Source: Limnanthes douglasii subsp. nivea
Lineage: Eukaryota > Streptophyta > Magnoliopsida > Brassicales > Limnanthaceae
NCBI GenBank assembly: GCA_036936605.1
Contig: JAUPFV010000001.1
Coordinates: 114,460,771 to 114,524,770 of the forward strand
Reading direction: 5' to 3'
DNA: 64,000 nucleotides
Made by a program: the position numbers and the translations under genes. Shown in pieces: positions 11,666 through 24,500 of this stretch. Under the pieces are notes generated by a model. That model saw only the letters and a list, made by a program, of their open reading frames with translations. It was not told the DNA's origin and made no database searches. Position 1 is the first letter of the stretch; the number at the start of each line of letters is the position of its first letter.

Positions 11666-12892
11666 TTAAACGCCGCTGCTAGCGGCAGCGGCGGTAGAAC
11701 TATTAGTAAACCAAGAAAGACCAACATTCGCCGGAAAGTTAACGGAACACAAACCATCATCCGTACCAGCCAGTCCTTCTAACCCCTCAAAAAAATCATC
11801 ACCAACATCCGTATTAGCAAACGCAGAAAAGTCAACGTCCTCCTCATGATCCACCATTTTCGACCCATCTTCTTCTTGCCTGCTCTCAATGTTTTCACTC
11901 TTGGGTTCAACCGTAACGTTCTCCTCTGGGGAGGTCACCGGAGAAGCGGCGGTGATGGGTTCGGACGTTGAGTCTACAACAGCGATGGTTTCTTTCTGGC
12001 GATTAACAACAGCGGGTGAGTGGCGGTGAGTCGGTGCTGGGTGGTTGTGCTCCGCCGTGTAGGTGATTATGAATATATCCGGGTCGGATCTGCTTCGCTC
12101 CACTTGTTTCCGGGCCAAACAACCTTTTGAGCTACTACATTTGTAATATCCCCTGAGCCAAACAAAAAGAAAATTACATAAATTGAAGAGAAATGTATAG
12201 AATTGAAAGATAGATAGATGTTTCACATAATCGTAATGGATTGAAATTAGTATAAAAGAAGAACCTTGGATGAGGAGAGCCTTTAATTGGTTTTTGACCA
12301 TATTTCCTCCATGCCCATATATCTGAGCTAAGACCCTCTGCTGGTACTTGACAAACCCTCTTCATTATCTGATTCTTTCTGTTAAAGTTTATAACTTTAT
12401 CAATAATTTTCAACACCACAACAAAAGAGACAATGAATTTCATACAATAATGTAGATTTTAAGAGATGGGTGGTCATCAAAAAGCTAAATTAATCACAAA
12501 AATGAAAATGAAAATGAAAATGAAAATTACCTTCTTTTAGATCGATTTGCAGATTGGGTATTCTGAAGCTTAGTAGACTTGAAGAACAATCTATTCTCTT
12601 GCTTTTGTGGATTAGTCACTTGATTTTGATTTATGGGAAATGAAGAGATTTGCTTTGGAGGAGAAACAAATTGATGGTTTTGAGAAGTGGAGAAGAAGAA
12701 AGGTTTGTAAAGCTCATGCAAATCCTCGACAATATGTTTCGGCTCTTGAACACCGGTCGAAAACGAAGGGAAACTCGAGTTTTGATTTGAATTCGCCGTG
12801 AAAGTATCGGTGGTGGGAGTTGCGACGGATGTGGTGGTGGTGGTAGTGGTACAGCCTCTGACCACCGCATGCAGATCCCAATCGTCTTCCAT
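11666..12892 (-). CDS. WRKY22: WRKY transcription factor, group IIe (WRKY22/27/29 type)
   Basis: Three exons on the minus strand: 12892-12531, 12378-12265 and 12152-11666, joined by GT-AG introns, giving 320 residues. The N-terminus [14 protein letters not shown] is typical of WRKY22/27/29. WRKYGQK lies at about residues 144-150. The zinc ligands follow as C164-X5-C170-X23-H194-X-H196. The split after the arginine of SPHPR is a conserved intron site in many WRKY domains. A basic SKRRK precedes the domain, and the acidic C-terminus ([10 protein letters not shown]) is usual for this subgroup. Such proteins bind W-box DNA (TTGAC core) in the nucleus, and relatives act in immune signalling; the role here is inferred by family. 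No stop or frame shift is seen. The symbol is the closest named relative, not a proven orthologue. Confidence 0.93.
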
Positions 12893-13045
12893 CTTTGTGT
12901 TTCTGTTTGTTTGAATGTTTCTATGCTGTTTTTCACCGACAGAAGGTCTGTGAATCTGTGTAGGTTTCTTTTCTTCTGCAGCAATTTAGAGAGAGAAGTT
13001 AGAGAGAAAGTGAGACAAAACAGGGCGCTGACTTTTTTTGGGAAA

Positions 13046-13082
13046 TGAAAGAGAAAGAGAAAGAGAAAGAGAAAAAGAAAAG
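13046..13082 (-). repeat. GAAAGA microsatellite upstream of the WRKY gene
   Basis: About six GAAAGA units on the plus strand, a CT-rich tract on the coding strand about 155-190 bp before the WRKY ATG. Another GA-rich run lies at 12988-13012. CT-rich tracts are common in plant core promoters and 5' UTRs; any function is inferred. Confidence 0.5.
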
Positions 13083-13424
13083 GGGTTTGTAATAAGAGAG
13101 TGGTAATGGTAAACATAAAAGATTTTAATAAAGTTGACATATTTATGAGTAAGTGTGTAATTGGGAACTAGTGGGGTTTCTCACTACAATCACACAGTTC
13201 TAGAGATATAGATAGAGATAGGACCTTTGCCAATTTATATTTGGCGGAAATGCATTCAAAATTACTCGCATCCAAGATAGAAGTCAAACAAAATTAATTA
13301 TTTTGCTTAAGTGTCTTTTGTATTCTTTTACGACACGACGGTTCGGTTAAAATGAATACGTGTTAGGTTAGGTGATAACTTCTTTTCATGTTTAAACGTT
13401 TATAATTTTCGGATCATCAATTTG

Positions 13425-13885
13425 AAGTATTGAAGTAGGTTTTGAACAGTACATCGTTCCTCGACTATCGCGTTTGGTGACAGATAGTTCCTTGACTTTC
13501 AAATGTCTGTTGACAGTCCTTAGACTATCGCGTTTGGATAAAGTTAGTCCACCAGATCTTCTGATCCATGAGAGGCTGTCACGTGTCACCATAGTCCCCA
13601 ATTTTTTGTATCACCACTAGTCTCTTGAGTTTAGTTATCCGTAATATTCTACATTTTGGGTTTGACCTAAACTCAAGGGACTAGTGGTGATACAAAAAAT
13701 TGTGGACTATGGTGACAGGTGGCAGCCTCTCATGGATCAGAAGATCTGGTGGACTAACTTTATCCAAACGTGATAGTCCAGAGACTATCAACGGACATTT
13801 GAAAGTCAAGGGCTTCTATCTGCCACCAAATGCGATAGTCGATGGACGATTTACTCTTCAATGCCTATTGAAGTATTTGAGTACT
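13425..13885. mobile_element. Near-palindromic foldback element upstream of the WRKY gene
   Basis: Arms of about 200 bp (about 13425-13633 and 13669-13885) are inverted repeats around a spacer of about 35 bp. Landmarks are ACTAGTCTCTTGAGTTTA against TAAACTCAAGGGACTAGT, and AGATCTTCTGATCCATGAGA against TCTCATGGATCAGAAGATCT. No transposase is present. Size and structure fit a foldback or hairpin MITE. The inner edge is about 530 bp upstream of the WRKY start codon. Terminal duplications could not be fixed. Confidence 0.8.
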
Positions 13886-13984
13886 TATAACTATCAAAGT
13901 ATTTTTTTACCAACATTTCAAACATGTAGTTTTTGGATAGCTCAAGTACATTGTTAATATTTGAATAATAAATGGTAGGGTTCA

Positions 13985-15240
13985 CCTAGTATATATCTCA
14001 GCATACATGATATTTCCAACTCTCGATGTTTATGGCATTAATTGTATGAATTGAATTTTCGAATTTGTTAGGGCATTGATAGAAAAACAAACTTGTAATA
14101 TTTGACTATAAGGGTATTTATGAATTTGTTGTTGTTCATGCCATAACGACGTAGCATGCTTCAATGTGTGCCTCTTACGAGAGGCACGAGATGCCCCGAG
14201 CTTTTTCTTACTATACATATCTCTAACATATAGGAGACTTCACTAAGGTGTTTCATATCAAATTTCGTTGACAAGATTTTCTTGGTACCGTGTAATAAAC
14301 TTAGGTCGTTTGTAGTTAGGAGTATATGATTGGCATACATTGATCTTGCGATATACACAATTTTTTATAAGGTTCACCCCGAAACCAAATGAGATGACAG
14401 TGTCTAGGTACTTGTGGTACCACCGACGAAAAAGAATTAAGTCCATATATGGATTTATTTAGTTTACATACCTTCAAATTTGGTCTCCAAACATAAAGTT
14501 ATCAAGTTTTTCATGTAAATCATTTCATGAATGATGTCTTAACGTCCATCTCATGAAGATCAAGTTCCAAATTATTTACAAGAGTCATGATCGTCTTACA
14601 TTGTTTTTTGATAATACTGGAGAAAAAATCTCATTACAATCAATTTTTTTTAATTTGATTATACAATTTCATTACAAGACGAGCTTTGTATCTTTCTATT
14701 TTTTTCATGAAGCATCACATTTGGTTTTAAACAGCAATTTACAACTAAGTACTTTATTCGTTTCAAGTAAAGCGACAAGGTCACAAACTGAAGTATCTTG
14801 CATTGACTTGTACTCTTCAATTATTGCTCAGATACATAGTTTAGAGTTTGAAATCTTGATATCATCCTAAAAGGTGACTGGCCATATTGCAGAATGTTTG
14901 AAGTTCATTCAAGTTCATTAACGAGTGCTACATAATCTGAATATATAACATTTTTCTCTCTCGAGTAAATGTACGTAATATTGGCTCATTATCTTGTTCT
15001 ATTTCTTGAGGTTGTTGAATTTACTAGTTATGGATAATATTAATATTCTCTACTTGAGATGGATATGCAACATCACTAAAAAAAGTTGAATTCTCTGGCA
15101 CAAAGTTGATGACTGATATGTTAACTATAATCGGAGCATCAGTAAGAAAAGATGAACTCCCTAACACAAAGTTGATGATTGGTATGTTAACTATAACCGA
15201 AGCCTGAGTGTCAGAGACTTAATAAATTGGTTTAAATTCT
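13985..15240 (-). pseudogene. Ty1/copia reverse transcriptase remnant
   Basis: Read on the minus strand. A linker gives DTSVCDLVALLETNKVLSCK (about 14730-14800), then LDLHEMDVKTSF (near 14550), then NDLSLLHGTKKILSTKFDMK (14230-14320), then YGMNNNKFINT near 14130, and near 14000 VGNIMYAEIYTR. All are standard positions in copia RT (compare the usual QMDVKTAFLNG, LLHETKKFLS and GSLMYAQ). The YVDD region near 14340 is eroded. Many stops and frame shifts; no LTR is seen beside it, so this is an internal fragment. The 5' limit is uncertain. Confidence 0.78.
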
Positions 15241-15669
15241 TCTTGAAAAAAGTGTTATTCTCTTAATCTTTCCTTCAAAAATCTATGTCCTTAAAAAATA
15301 CTACAATTCTCATGTCAAATGTGGAATGTAATATGAGAGTAAAATTTATTTCTAAAATGGTGAGAGTATCCTATAAAATTATAATTAAATATTTTAGATT
15401 ATAATTTTTGTTTATTAGTCATGTAAGGATTCACTTATGTTATGCATTCTCATGCATATAAGTGTTTGAAGTTAGTCTTGCGCCTTTGAATAATTTATGT
15501 GGTGTTTTAGTTGTTAACAAAGTAGATAATCTGCTAAGGATGTATGATGCACACTTAAGAGCTCCCTTCACCTTCCCAAAAAATTAATATGGTAGTGATG
15601 TATAAGAAATTATACTCATAACCATATATATTAATATGCAATTTTGACCACCGGATACATCATTCATAG

Positions 15670-16103
15670 TGGGTGAGCTTTGATGAACTCAGATATTTGT
15701 TAGAGATAAATCCAGATGCGAAAATGTTCGTATAAGAGCGTCAGTCTAAGAAATGTTTGTATCAGATACTTTTAGAGAGGGAATCAGTATTTAGTAGAGA
15801 AAGAAATAGACAAAAGAAATAAATGTAGTAATAATTGATTAATCGTTAGCCACTTCCCAAAAAATGGAATGTCCTTTTTATAGTACAAGAATCAAATGGT
15901 GAATTTATATGTTTGCCACTAATAAATGGTCTTTCTCCCCCCACTCTTTTACTCGTTGCAAACAAGTTATAAAGACATATCATTTAACCTCGTCATCCTT
16001 TATGTTTGCTTTAGTTTAGTCCTTGACCATTAAATACATTAATTTAGTCTTAATATTTAATATAATAAATCTTGTTATTCTCTATATTTTCCTTCTTTTA
16101 TCA
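15670..16103 (-). repeat. LTR of Tat element 3
   Basis: The inner edge is set by the polypurine tract GGGGGGCTAC followed by TGATAAAAGAAGG (minus strand). The outer edge is taken at TGGGTGAGC by analogy with TGGTGTGG and TGGTGAGG in the other elements. A TATA-like TACTATAAAAAGG lies on the minus strand at about 15873-15885. With no partner LTR, the outer edge is tentative. Confidence 0.65.
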
Positions 16104-16587
16104 GTAGCCCCCCAATCCTTGTGAAGATAACTGAAAGAGGACTGACTAATGAAAGCAACTTTTCCTTTCCTTTGAGCCTCCTCGGATTTTATGATTTCCG
16201 ATCTTCTTTGTATGACCTCTTGTAACTCTCATCGGATCATTCTTGTCTCTTACTTTGACCGGGCGACTTCGTTACTTATGTTCCATAAATAAATCTCCTC
16301 ATAGAAACCCCTCAGATTACGTGGTATTGAACTTTTTCGGATTTATGACATCACTCCTGGTCATAGTGACCTCACTTAAACTATCATTCTCTTTTATCTT
16401 GTGTGTCGTTTCCTAGCCGTTGTAATATCAGAGATAGCTTAGGTAATGGTGTCACTTCTGGACACATTTCGAATATATACCAATGCATGTCAGCGCGTTT
16501 TTTGAAACTGTTTATGAAAAAGGTAACATGTCGAAAAGATTTTTGAAACTAACTCTTCACCTTGCACCAGTTAGCAGTCATTACTCC

Positions 16588-16598
16588 ATTATAAATAC
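16588..16598 (+). promoter_or_regulatory. TATA-like box of the antisense ORF, element 3
   Basis: ATTATAAATAC lies about 115-125 bp before the ATG at 16714, matching the placement in elements 1 and 2. Confidence 0.5.
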
Positions 16599-16713
16599 TT
16601 ATCTTTTTCCATAATTCTAAGTTTACATAATTTATTTCTGCTCACCATAGTGTAGAGAGAGCCTATTCAAGAGTGATAAACAACTTCCAAACTAAATTAT
16701 TTTTAAACATTTA

Positions 16714-19616
16714 ATGCTTGAAGAGTTTATTAATCTCAAAAAATATAAACTTTGGAGGTGGTTCAATATCTTAAACAAAGCTGCTAAACGTAAAGCTTCC
16801 GGTGATAGAGGGTATCCAACACCTGTAGATATTTTCTAGGCAAACATTTGCTATAACTGGTCCCCTCTTCGGGAGCGTATTTCTCTTGTTACTCAGCCCC
16901 CCGGTCAAGCTTGTTCAAGAAATAATAAGGGTGACCCTTCTTCTTCTGAAACTACTCGCAAATCTTCTCATTTCTTAACAATGGGCAGTGAAAGTATACG
17001 GAGGCAAATAAAGAAGATCACGCTAAGAGGAAAAGATCTCCAGATCCACTTACGAAGTCTATCCGGGTTAATATTTCTTCTTTTACTGCAACTCCTCAGG
17101 TAATTCCTAAAGAATCCCTTCAAACTACTCCAGAAGTTAGCCCCCGAAGACCTTTTTCAAGAAATGTTCGACGGGAACAAGTTTTGAAATCTGTCCCTAA
17201 AATTCAAGAGAAAAACTTGATTGACGAGTTCGACAGAGATCAGGAGAAGAACGACGTGATTGTGGTGGAAGCACAGCCCCTACAAGCTATCCCAGCGGTG
17301 ATCCTCCCCCCCGAACCTTCTACGCCAAATCAGGGAACATCCTCTCCTCCTCAGAAGTTAAAACTGATCATCCTCCTCATCGAGGAGAGACTTCCTTGGT
17401 AAAAAGGATAAAAAGAGGGGGAAAAAGACGTGTATAGAATTTTCCCCCGAATATAGAAGATATCTTGGGCAACAGTCGTCGTGATATTGAAGCTAAGCAT
17501 TTGTTTGCCCTCATCAAGGTAAAATACAAATACTTTCACCCAACCGAGGAGATGAAATTAAAAGACCGATAGGCAATTCCCAAAAAATTTACTATTCGAT
17601 TCCCCACTATTGGAAAGACGCCATTACCTGTTCGTGATCATGAGTTAGTTCTCTACACAAAACTTATGAATTTGGGCCTTTGTTTGCCTCTTGATCCTTC
17701 TTTAGTAGAGTACTTCAATCTTATTGAACTTTTCCCGTATCAGGTTGACCCTAACATCTGATATACACTTATGGCCTGCATCATGGCCTCTAGAATTTCT
17801 GAGACCACATTCTCCATGGAACAACTCATCTCAATCTCGGGTGTAGATAAGAATTCTCAACACTTCTTTTATCATTTTGGTCTTGCAAGACAGTACAAAG
17901 TGATCAAGGATTTCTTAGAAGTTGACAAGAAATGAAAGCAACAATTTATTTTTATCTCTGGGCTGTGGGAGAGTGGCTTTGAGGACTCTCAGGAACTTCC
18001 CAACCGCTTAAATCTAAAGTGGTCTGGGCGGTACTTACTTATATACTTCATTCTATTTTACTTATTAGAATTGTCTAGCTTAAGATATTTCCTTTTGTAT
18101 AGTCATGAAGGGAATTTCCAAACGTTTAAGGATTATGTTGCATCCTCGAAGAAAATCTTCGAAAAGATAAGTATTTGTACATGTGATAATTGGAGCTAAA
18201 ACTTTCACCAAAGCTTTACATCAATGAATTTGGCTAGTAGCCATCTTTAGAGATACAATCCGGGTAAAAAAACAATCCTTATCGGAACTCATGATATCCC
18301 CATCGGAGGATATTAATCTCAAGCGCTTGGAAGGCTTAGACAATATGGTTTTTCTTCCCACTCGATCTCGGGCTCCCAGCCATCATAATGTTCAGAAATC
18401 CAAATGCGAGGATGAAAAAACCGAGGGGACGTTGGCTCAGAAAATGATGTCCAAGAGGAGCATAGAACTGAAGTCCAAGGAGAACAACCGAATGAAATCT
18501 AAGAGGAACGACTAACTAGAATCCAACAAGAGAAAAAATTGACATCTAGGGAGTCCCTCAAGCTAGTGTCCGGGAAGAAAACCAAATGAAGGTTGATTAT
18601 GAAGCTTTGGTTAAGGTGAGGTTGGTTGGGAGAGCAGGGGCTTTGAGACCAAAAAGACTATATGCTGAAGAGAAAGAGAAGATGTAGCAAAGAGGAAAGT
18701 GATAATACAACCCGTCCAAGTTTACCCCTGATAAATGAAGTTTTTATATTCGATTCTGATTCTGGAGGAGAGTTTGTCTTACAGAAAAAGAAATTTGTTG
18801 GTCAAGAAGAAAATTCTTGAGAAAGGTGAACGTATCTCCCATGCCTTAGCTTATTTTTATGTTTATGAAAATGACTTCGTTGCTAACGAGCTTAATAATT
18901 TTCTTCGTGTTGCTGCTCTCCTCGAAAGGAAAGCTAATCGCAAAGATAATTATAAGAGTGAAGTCCTCCAGAGAAGTAGTGAAGTGAAGAAATTGACCAC
19001 TGAGGTAAACAATTTTAAAAATAAGGTGAAGAACTTGAAAGATGAACTTCCCAAAGAGAAAAAGACATCTGTCGGATTGAAGAAAGTTGAGGACGAGCTT
19101 ACTCAAGAGAAAAATATGCTCGTTGATTGCGTATCCAGAATCACTTCCTTAGAGACCAAAATCTCTGAGGAAAATGAAAATTTCAATAACGAGAGGGAGC
19201 GCTTTATTACCAAGGACATCGAAGGGAATACTACTGTTGATAGTCTTTATGATTATTTTCAGATGACTAAGTCATATTTTGCGCAGGTTGTTAAAGAAAT
19301 TGAAAAACTTTCTAAGGCCAACGAATCTTTGAAGAAGAAATTTGAAGCTGAGAAGAAGAAATGTTTGGATTCTTATGCTGCTAGTATCACCTCTCGTCTT
19401 GAAGATAGAGATGTTAACATGAAGTCCGCCCTGGTGTTAGAGATACATGAAAAGTTTCTTGATTTAAAGTTAGGTAGTCTTTGGTATCGTGTTATTGAAA
19501 GACACCGTCCGACATGTATTTCTATGAAAGATTTAGCAACTAGCAGCAACTCAGAAAGTTCTTCCTCTGTATTTGGCTCTTCAGAAGACAGTAAAGAAAA
19601 TATTGCCTCCCAATAA
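16714..19616 (+). pseudogene. Antisense additional ORF (aORF) of Tat element 3
   Basis: Opposite in strand to the pol remnant. The central part (about 17640-18020) reads LMNLGLCLPLDPSLVEYFNL, then TLMACIMASRISETTFSMEQ, then HFFYHFGLARQYKVIKDFLE. These align with element 2 (LFNWGLRFPLDPEIVRYFHL, TLMSCIMASRLSGIPLPMEE, FPFYHFNMGNDLKDVDDLLE). The C-terminal part is the longest open stretch, 18735-19616 (293 codons): a Lys/Glu-rich coiled coil with EIHEKFLDLKLGSLW, equivalent to LFHEKFPKRRLGDLW in element 2, then a Ser-rich tail and TAA. Several stops break the upstream half. The long open tail may reflect chance or slower decay. Function unknown. Confidence 0.78.
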
Positions 19617-19984
19617 TGTTATTAACCATTATAATCTTTGTTTGTTGACCATCTATGAGCAAAAATTTATGGGACTTTGTTTTGTATGATGATTCTCATA
19701 TTATAAAGACTTTTGATGAGATATCTTTTCTTTCAAATATTTTCTCATACTTCTCTTTCTCATACAAAGTTTTTTATATTAAAATGTTTTTACTTGAAAA
19801 TATTTTACCCATAGTTTCTTAATATGAATTTTTTTACTCTAACTCAGATTCAGTAGACAATCTTTTATGTTGAAAAGCTTTATTTTAACTTATCTCTTAG
19901 GTAAAAGATCTTTTATGTGAAAATGTTTTACCAAGGTTAAAAATGATGAACACTATGGTTTACTACTTATTGGGTTTTCTTAGT

Positions 19985-20215
19985 TCAAAATAATGAACAT
20001 CGCCATCCATCGTTCTTTGGATGGCCTAGTAAATTCAAAATGATGAATATCAAGAAAGAGCCTCTCTTAGTTCAAAATAATGAACACTCTCATCCAACAA
20101 TATTTTGAAAACCTTTGTAAGTTCAAAATAATGAACATCATCAATCCACATTCGTTGGAAAACTTTTCGTGGGTCAAAATAATGAACATTTTTTTTGGAG
20201 TGTCTTTTGAGTCCA
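19985..20215. repeat. Five-copy tandem repeat in element 3
   Basis: The core GTTCAAAATAATGAACA recurs five times at 45-60 bp spacing (near 19985, 20035, 20080, 20120 and 20172). Linkers of similar plan (CATCCA..GTTCTTTGGA, CATCCAACA..TTTTGAAAA) separate the cores. It lies just downstream of the aORF stop and before the conserved block. Not found in elements 1 or 2. Confidence 0.7.
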
Positions 20216-20281
20216 AAAAGCTGGACATCTATGGGAGTCATTTTAAGATGGCAAAAGAATTTTATATATTAGTCGACTATT

Positions 20282-20340
20282 ATGGAACCTTATTAAAACC
20301 TTCCCGCGCCACCAGGGTAGGAAAGAGTATGCCACCGATA
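20282..20340. promoter_or_regulatory. Conserved block between pol and aORF, element 3
   Basis: ACCTTATTAAAACCTTCCCG followed by CGCCACCAGGGTAGGAAAGA and GTATGCC; nearly the same as 3655-3705 in element 1. Same position, between converging pol and aORF ends. Confidence 0.55.
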
Positions 20341-20397
20341 CTTACATAAACTCATAATTTTTTTTACGTATTTACACATTCACTCTAAATAAACTTT

Positions 20398-21570
20398 GAG
20401 GTGCTTAATGTTCCATGGGTGGGGACGATCTCTCCCATTTTTATCTTTGAGTCTGTGCGTCCCCGACTTGATCTTTTTTGCTACCGTGTATGGACCATCC
20501 CAATTAGGAGCCAATTTGACGAGCCTTTTTTTCTTTCATATGGAGGAAACGTTTCCTCAAAACTTTGTCCTTGCCAATTTGAAGTGTATCGACTTCTCAT
20601 TAAAGTCTAATAATGCAAAGAATTTAGTTGTGCCCTTCTTCTCTTTTCCTCTACCAAATCCAACTATGTACGTTTTCCCTTGTCATTTGTTTCCTCAGAA
20701 TATTCACTGAGCCTGAATGAAAGGAAAATTGTTTCTGATGGTACTACTGCATCCATCCCATAAACGAGTGTGAATGGTCACTCTTGTGTTGTGGTCCGGG
20801 GAGTTGTTTAATAAGTCCACAAAACTTTTTGTAGATAATCTGGTCATTTTCCAGCCTTACCCTCCAAATTCTTTTTAGCCCATCTAGAATTGTCCGATTA
20901 GTCACCTCGACTTGGCCATTTTCTAGGGGGTGAAAAGGTGTTGAGAAGCATTATTGTATCCCCTTAGATGCACTGAATGCTTTCATCTTTTTGTTATCGA
21001 ACTATTCTCCGTTGTCCATTGTAATTTTCCTCGGAACCCCAAAATGAAAACAGATGTTGAAGACAATAAATTTGATCACATCCTTAGCTCCCTGCCAAAG
21101 ACTCAGCTTCCACCCACTTAGAAAATAATACACTACAACAATGATTGTTTATCGACCCCCAGATGTTATCGGTAAAGGTCTGACCAGGTCAATGCCTCAT
21201 TAGTCAAATGGTAATGACTCAGATATCAATTTGAGGGGCACACCCGGTGCATGGATTGTATTAGAAAATATTTGGCAGGTATCGTATGTCTGCACTGATG
21301 CTTTAGCATCCGAGGAGAGGGTTGGCCAGTAATACCCAACAAGAATTTCTCTTCATATCAATATTTTGGAACCACAATGCGCTGATCCTTCCCCGTCATG
21401 CAACTCTGAAAGTATCATCTATGACTCATCTCTTCCTAAACATTGAAGTAAAGCCCGGCTAAAATATTTTTTATACAGTACATCTCCGAGTATACCATGC
21501 CTGTATGCCTTGAATTGTATACTTTTAGCCATCACCTTATCAAATGGTATATATATTCCCACCCCGATCT
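20398..21570 (-). pseudogene. Integrase remnant of Tat element 3
   Basis: Minus-strand readings in order: YKKYFSRALLQCLGRDESQM (about 21440-21480), LSELHDGEGSAHCG (about 21390), YDTCQIFSNTIHAPGVPL (zinc-finger end), IDLVRPLPITSGGR (about 21170-21200), GVPRKITMDNGE (about 21010-21040), NGQVEVTNRTILDGLKKNLE (about 20870-20930), VYGMDAVVPSE (about 20745). All match element 2 pol. Many stops. The C-terminal end near 20398 reads THGTLSTS against HPWNIEHL, on shifted frames. The integrase would join cDNA to host DNA in a live element. Confidence 0.82.
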
Positions 21571-21599
21571 GCCCTATTGTCATCCCAAAGGTTAACAAT

Positions 21600-24500
21600 C
21601 AAACAAAAAAAATGAATTAGTGGAACAATTTTGAATTGTACCAAAGTACTTAAACACACATACTGAATTTTATCAGGCTTAATATTACGATTAGGCATTT
21701 ATATGTATTGTGATCGTCATACTCATTTGCGGATATGGTTGACACCAATGTGTTATACATTACCTTTAAAGTCAATATTTTAAGGTTAACAATGTTTATT
21801 TATGCCAAATCTGAAATCTTCTAAGTCTTATGTCAAGTTTGATACTGAAAAACCAATTATGAGTATAGTGTGGGTGAACACAAAAATCATGCATGAGCTA
21901 GCCCTCTACAGTTCATTTGAGAAAGAAAAAACCTAATGATATGGAGAACCATGTTGAGCTCTAGAAATATTCTCATTGGATAACCATAATGATAAAACAT
22001 TTAAGCAATATTTGTTTGTTAAAAAAAACATTTCTTTAACCAATATTTTATAAATTAAAAATCACCTTAAGATGGATAATCTCATTTGTAGATATGTCAC
22101 AAACTACCATATCATTCAATATTATTGTCATAACAATTTTAGTGGACTCTTCAATATCTAAAAAAATAACAATTCTTATTAAGTGTCACAATCTGTGAGG
22201 CGCATCTTAAGCCCAATGATAATTTTCCAGATTTTTTTTATCATTTATATTTTTCTAGTAAATTCAATTTGTTCAAATTGATATTACATTTTTACGTATT
22301 TGATTCATTTTGAACTATTATATTCAAACTATATTATCGTTATCAGATTATAGTAAAACTGTAAAACATTTTATTTTTAATTTAAGTTATTTATTTTAAA
22401 AAAATTATCCTAAATAATATTATTCATAAATATTCGATAAATGTTTTTTGTACTATTTAATTATTGTTTTTATATATTTAAAAAATATAAAAAATTATTG
22501 ATACTTAAAGTTTTGAACTTTGACTTTTGAGTTAAGATTATTTTGGATTTAAAGTTTATTTTTTATTTTATTTTGAGAAATAATTTTACAACTGTTGGGC
22601 TAACAAACACATTTGACCATAAACAAAATATTTTATGCCTCACCAATTCACCAAAATTTGTTAAGATGCTAATGAGGCGCCAAAATGAATTCCATTGTAA
22701 ATTTAGTGGGCGCCTAAAGTAGTAGTTGGAGTTCTAACATCATTTTTTGAAGATCTATCACTTTGTTAATAATCAATCTCAGTTAGTATCATTTTATTTA
22801 GCTTCATCTATCTGTTTATATTTAATTTCTTCTTCAAAATCTGGTTTCAACAATTGAAATTATGAACCAGTAGATAGTTGACAAAATCAATTGCTCTTTA
22901 TAAGGTATTTGTTATTGTGAAGCCTAAGGAATTTCAAGACTATAAAAAATTATTTGACTCATATGGAGTCTTCAAACTAATCTCATCAATTTCTTTCCTT
23001 TATAGGTTTCCAGATTACGTTGTAATAAAGTTCATAAAGATATTTCCAAAGTATCATTTTGTGGATTGATTAGGAGATTTTAGATTGTTCTTGCAAAATC
23101 AACGTTCTAACAGGGACAAACTAAGTGAGGTACTAACACTTTCTTAGTAAGAATGTTAGTAATAAAACGATTTTATGATTTGAGACTTAATTAAATGTGT
23201 TACGTGGTGATGATAGACTTAACAAAATTAGAGTACTTTAACCTAAATAAAGCCTAAAACAGTAAAAAATAAAATGGGCCAAGTGAACTATATATTAGAT
23301 ATAGAAACTTTAGTTATCCTAAAGATCCAGTCTTTGAGCTCTAATGCATTTAGCATAAATAACAGTGAAAAAAAATATTTTCTGATGGTAGAATGGTTGT
23401 ATTGTAAAAACTAATTTGGAAACCTAATGTCCTTCTAACCTTACCCAACTTATCCACAAACGTCATTGGATCATGAAGAGAAATGAAGTCTATATTTGCA
23501 GCCTTAATAATTTATTTTATTATCTTTTTTTCCATTATTGCCAACACCACGAACACCCCTGTTTAAAATTGTAATCGATATTTAAGGGTATCATTACATG
23601 GTCTAGTTGGCCCTTTAAAATGAACTATTTGGTGTTGAGAAGACATTCGATTGGTTTAATCTTAGTCTTTTAAATCCTTTTACTAAGACATTTCTTAGTG
23701 TATTTCTTTTCAGTTATTTTACTAAAGACTGAGGATAAAAGAATATTGCCAATTGTTAATGGTTTGGGTGAGTTTGATTCAGTGGCCCGATTATTAAAAT
23801 CGTTTATTGAGGTAAATATATTTTATAATTCTATAGTTTGCAAAGCTTCAATTATTTCTTTGTTTCTTTCCTCTAATGTAGGAGATTCTAAGGCTAAAAC
23901 GTGCTGAGTATTGTCAATGCTTACATTAGTATGCTTATCATATTTATTGATTGTAACGCTTGAGACCTTTATGTTGTTGTGTTTAGAGGATTTAGTAGGT
24001 TTGTTAGATTGTAAATGATTCTTTGTTAAAGTCCTTAATATAGTCTATTGAACTATCTGGCTATTAATATTTTTGTAGAAAATAATTATAGAGTGATTTA
24101 ATTGTATCTTCTGGTTGTTTATCATTTATTATGATGGATTTAATTTTTGGAGCCCATGTTCCTTTTTAAGAAGATGGGTTCATGCTAAGGTTGTGTAATG
24201 GATTATGATAAGATTAGTTACTTTTAAAAGGTTGAGTGTCTTTATTTACTAATGATTTCTTGCTGTCTATTGATTTATGTCCTAAATGTTAACAATCTTA
24301 AAATTACGAGGATATTTCACCATAGATGATTTATTCCATAAACTATCATTTTCTCCAAAACTAATCCAAACCTTTTGGATAAGAGATATTAAGTCATCCA
24401 ACTCAATTCAGGCTTTGCAGCAGTTGAATCTAGTCATTTTTAGAGGAAACCCAAATAGATAGATGCTTACCTATTGCCTTAACTATATTTTGAATGGTAT

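Larger units (their letters stand above)
15670..21570 (-). mobile_element. Truncated Ty3/gypsy element, Tat lineage (element 3)
   Basis: Minus-orientation remnant with one LTR (15670-16103), a polypurine tract, an antisense aORF (16714-19616), a tandem repeat, the conserved block, and the integrase end of pol up to about 21570. RT, protease, gag and the second LTR are absent. It is a more distant relative than elements 1 and 2 are of each other, as seen in the aORF and integrase readings. Confidence 0.85.

Noticed and set aside
19985..20215. Regular repeats as a CRISPR array
   Set aside because: Spacers are related to each other, the host is a plant, and the repeat is inside an LTR element.
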